From an uncultured Bacilli bacterium (lineage in GTDB: Bacteria; Bacillota_I; Bacilli_A; RF39; UBA660), in contig CAOOMX010000002.1 of NCBI GenBank assembly GCA_948497845.1, positions 46,516-68,154 on the forward strand: DNA of 21,639 nt, read 5' to 3'. How positions within the stretch are numbered: position 1 is the stretch's first letter; each line of letters opens with the position of its first letter. This document shows positions 21,507 through 21,639 of the stretch, piece after piece. The notes beneath the pieces were generated by a model that was not told the origin of the DNA, did not search any database, and saw only the letters and a program-made list of their open reading frames with translations. The translations under genes and the position numbers were made by a program.

Positions 21507-21512
21507 TATAAT
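21507..21512 (+). promoter_or_regulatory. candidate -10 box of the right-edge gene
   Basis: A perfect TATAAT, with the start expected near 21519, 19 nt before the ATG at 21538. No clear -35 is found. Confidence 0.4.
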
Positions 21513-21537
21513 CCATAATATAGATGGAGTGTAGATA

Positions 21538-21639
21538 ATGAATAAAGATAATAAAAAAACAATCAAACTAACCATAATAGGAGTACTAACATTATTGCTA
21601 ACAATTATCGGAGCAACATATGCGTACTTTGCAGCAGAA
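21538..21639 (+). CDS. exported protein, N-terminal part (cut by window end)
   Basis: Only 34 residues are visible: a Lys/Asp/Asn start (MNKDNKKTIK), a hydrophobic span (LTIIGVLTLLLTIIGAT), then YAYFAAE. A hydrophobic stretch ending in A-T-Y-A-Y-F is typical of small secreted or surface proteins of Bacillota, including the TasA/CalY group, but the visible part is too short to assign a family. GGAG at 21526-21529 lies 8 nt before the ATG. Confidence 0.7.
   Translation, partial: MNKDNKKTIKLTIIGVLTLLLTIIGATYAYFAAE

Noticed and set aside
1..21639. tRNA, rRNA genes or insertion sequences
   Set aside because: No rRNA-like segments, cloverleaf with TTCGA arm, transposase frames or terminal inverted repeats with target duplications were seen.

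Overview
The window comes from an AT-rich bacterium of the Bacillota, most likely an uncultured, Mollicutes-like member of the class Bacilli. The signs are the low GC content, strong AGGAGG-type ribosome binding sites, the Firmicutes order of the S10-spc-alpha cluster (infA-rpmJ-rpsM-rpsK-rpoA-rplQ, with rpsD absent from the cluster), a zinc-type S14 and the absence of rpmD (L30). TGA appears as a stop codon (the large minus-strand gene) and tryptophan is TGG, so the code is 11 and not the mycoplasma code 4. The exact genus cannot be fixed from what is visible.

Layout. (1) 1-1061: the 3' part of gpmI (cofactor-independent phosphoglycerate mutase), a possible 30-residue membrane peptide, and a bidirectional terminator. 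(2) 1048-4917, minus strand: one very large gene (1289 aa). Its C-terminus carries a class I nucleotidyltransferase signature like that of archaeal CCA-adding enzymes; the rest is not recognised. It has its own extended -10 promoter, back to back with that of the ribosomal operon. (3) 5019-19133: one long ribosomal protein operon on the plus strand, from a promoter and a conserved-looking rpsJ leader through rpsJ, rplC, rplD, rplW, rplB, rpsS, rplV, rpsC, rplP, rpmC, rpsQ, rplN, rplX, rplE, rpsZ, rpsH, rplF, rplR, rpsE, rplO, secY, adk, map, infA, rpmJ, rpsM, rpsK, rpoA and rplQ, ending at a clear terminator. No gap between genes is longer than 24 nt and many genes overlap, so this looks like a single transcription unit. 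(4) 19134-21639: an accessory stretch with a secreted protein bearing an NPNTG-type sorting tail, a small cysteine-rich protein, a 33-bp tandem repeat array, three small Cro/CI-type regulators (two of them paralogues on the minus strand flanking one on the plus strand) with operator-like palindromes between them, and the start of an exported protein cut by the window end.

The central operon supplies the ribosome (both subunits), the protein-export channel SecY, adenylate kinase, N-terminal methionine removal, initiation factor IF-1 and the RNA polymerase alpha subunit, so its genes act together in transcription, translation and export. The most unusual parts are the giant nucleotidyltransferase-like protein, a 39-codon open frame that fills the whole rpsJ leader and stops directly against the rpsJ start, and the 33-bp array, which stays open in one frame and would encode four 11-residue YSFEK repeats although it has no start codon.
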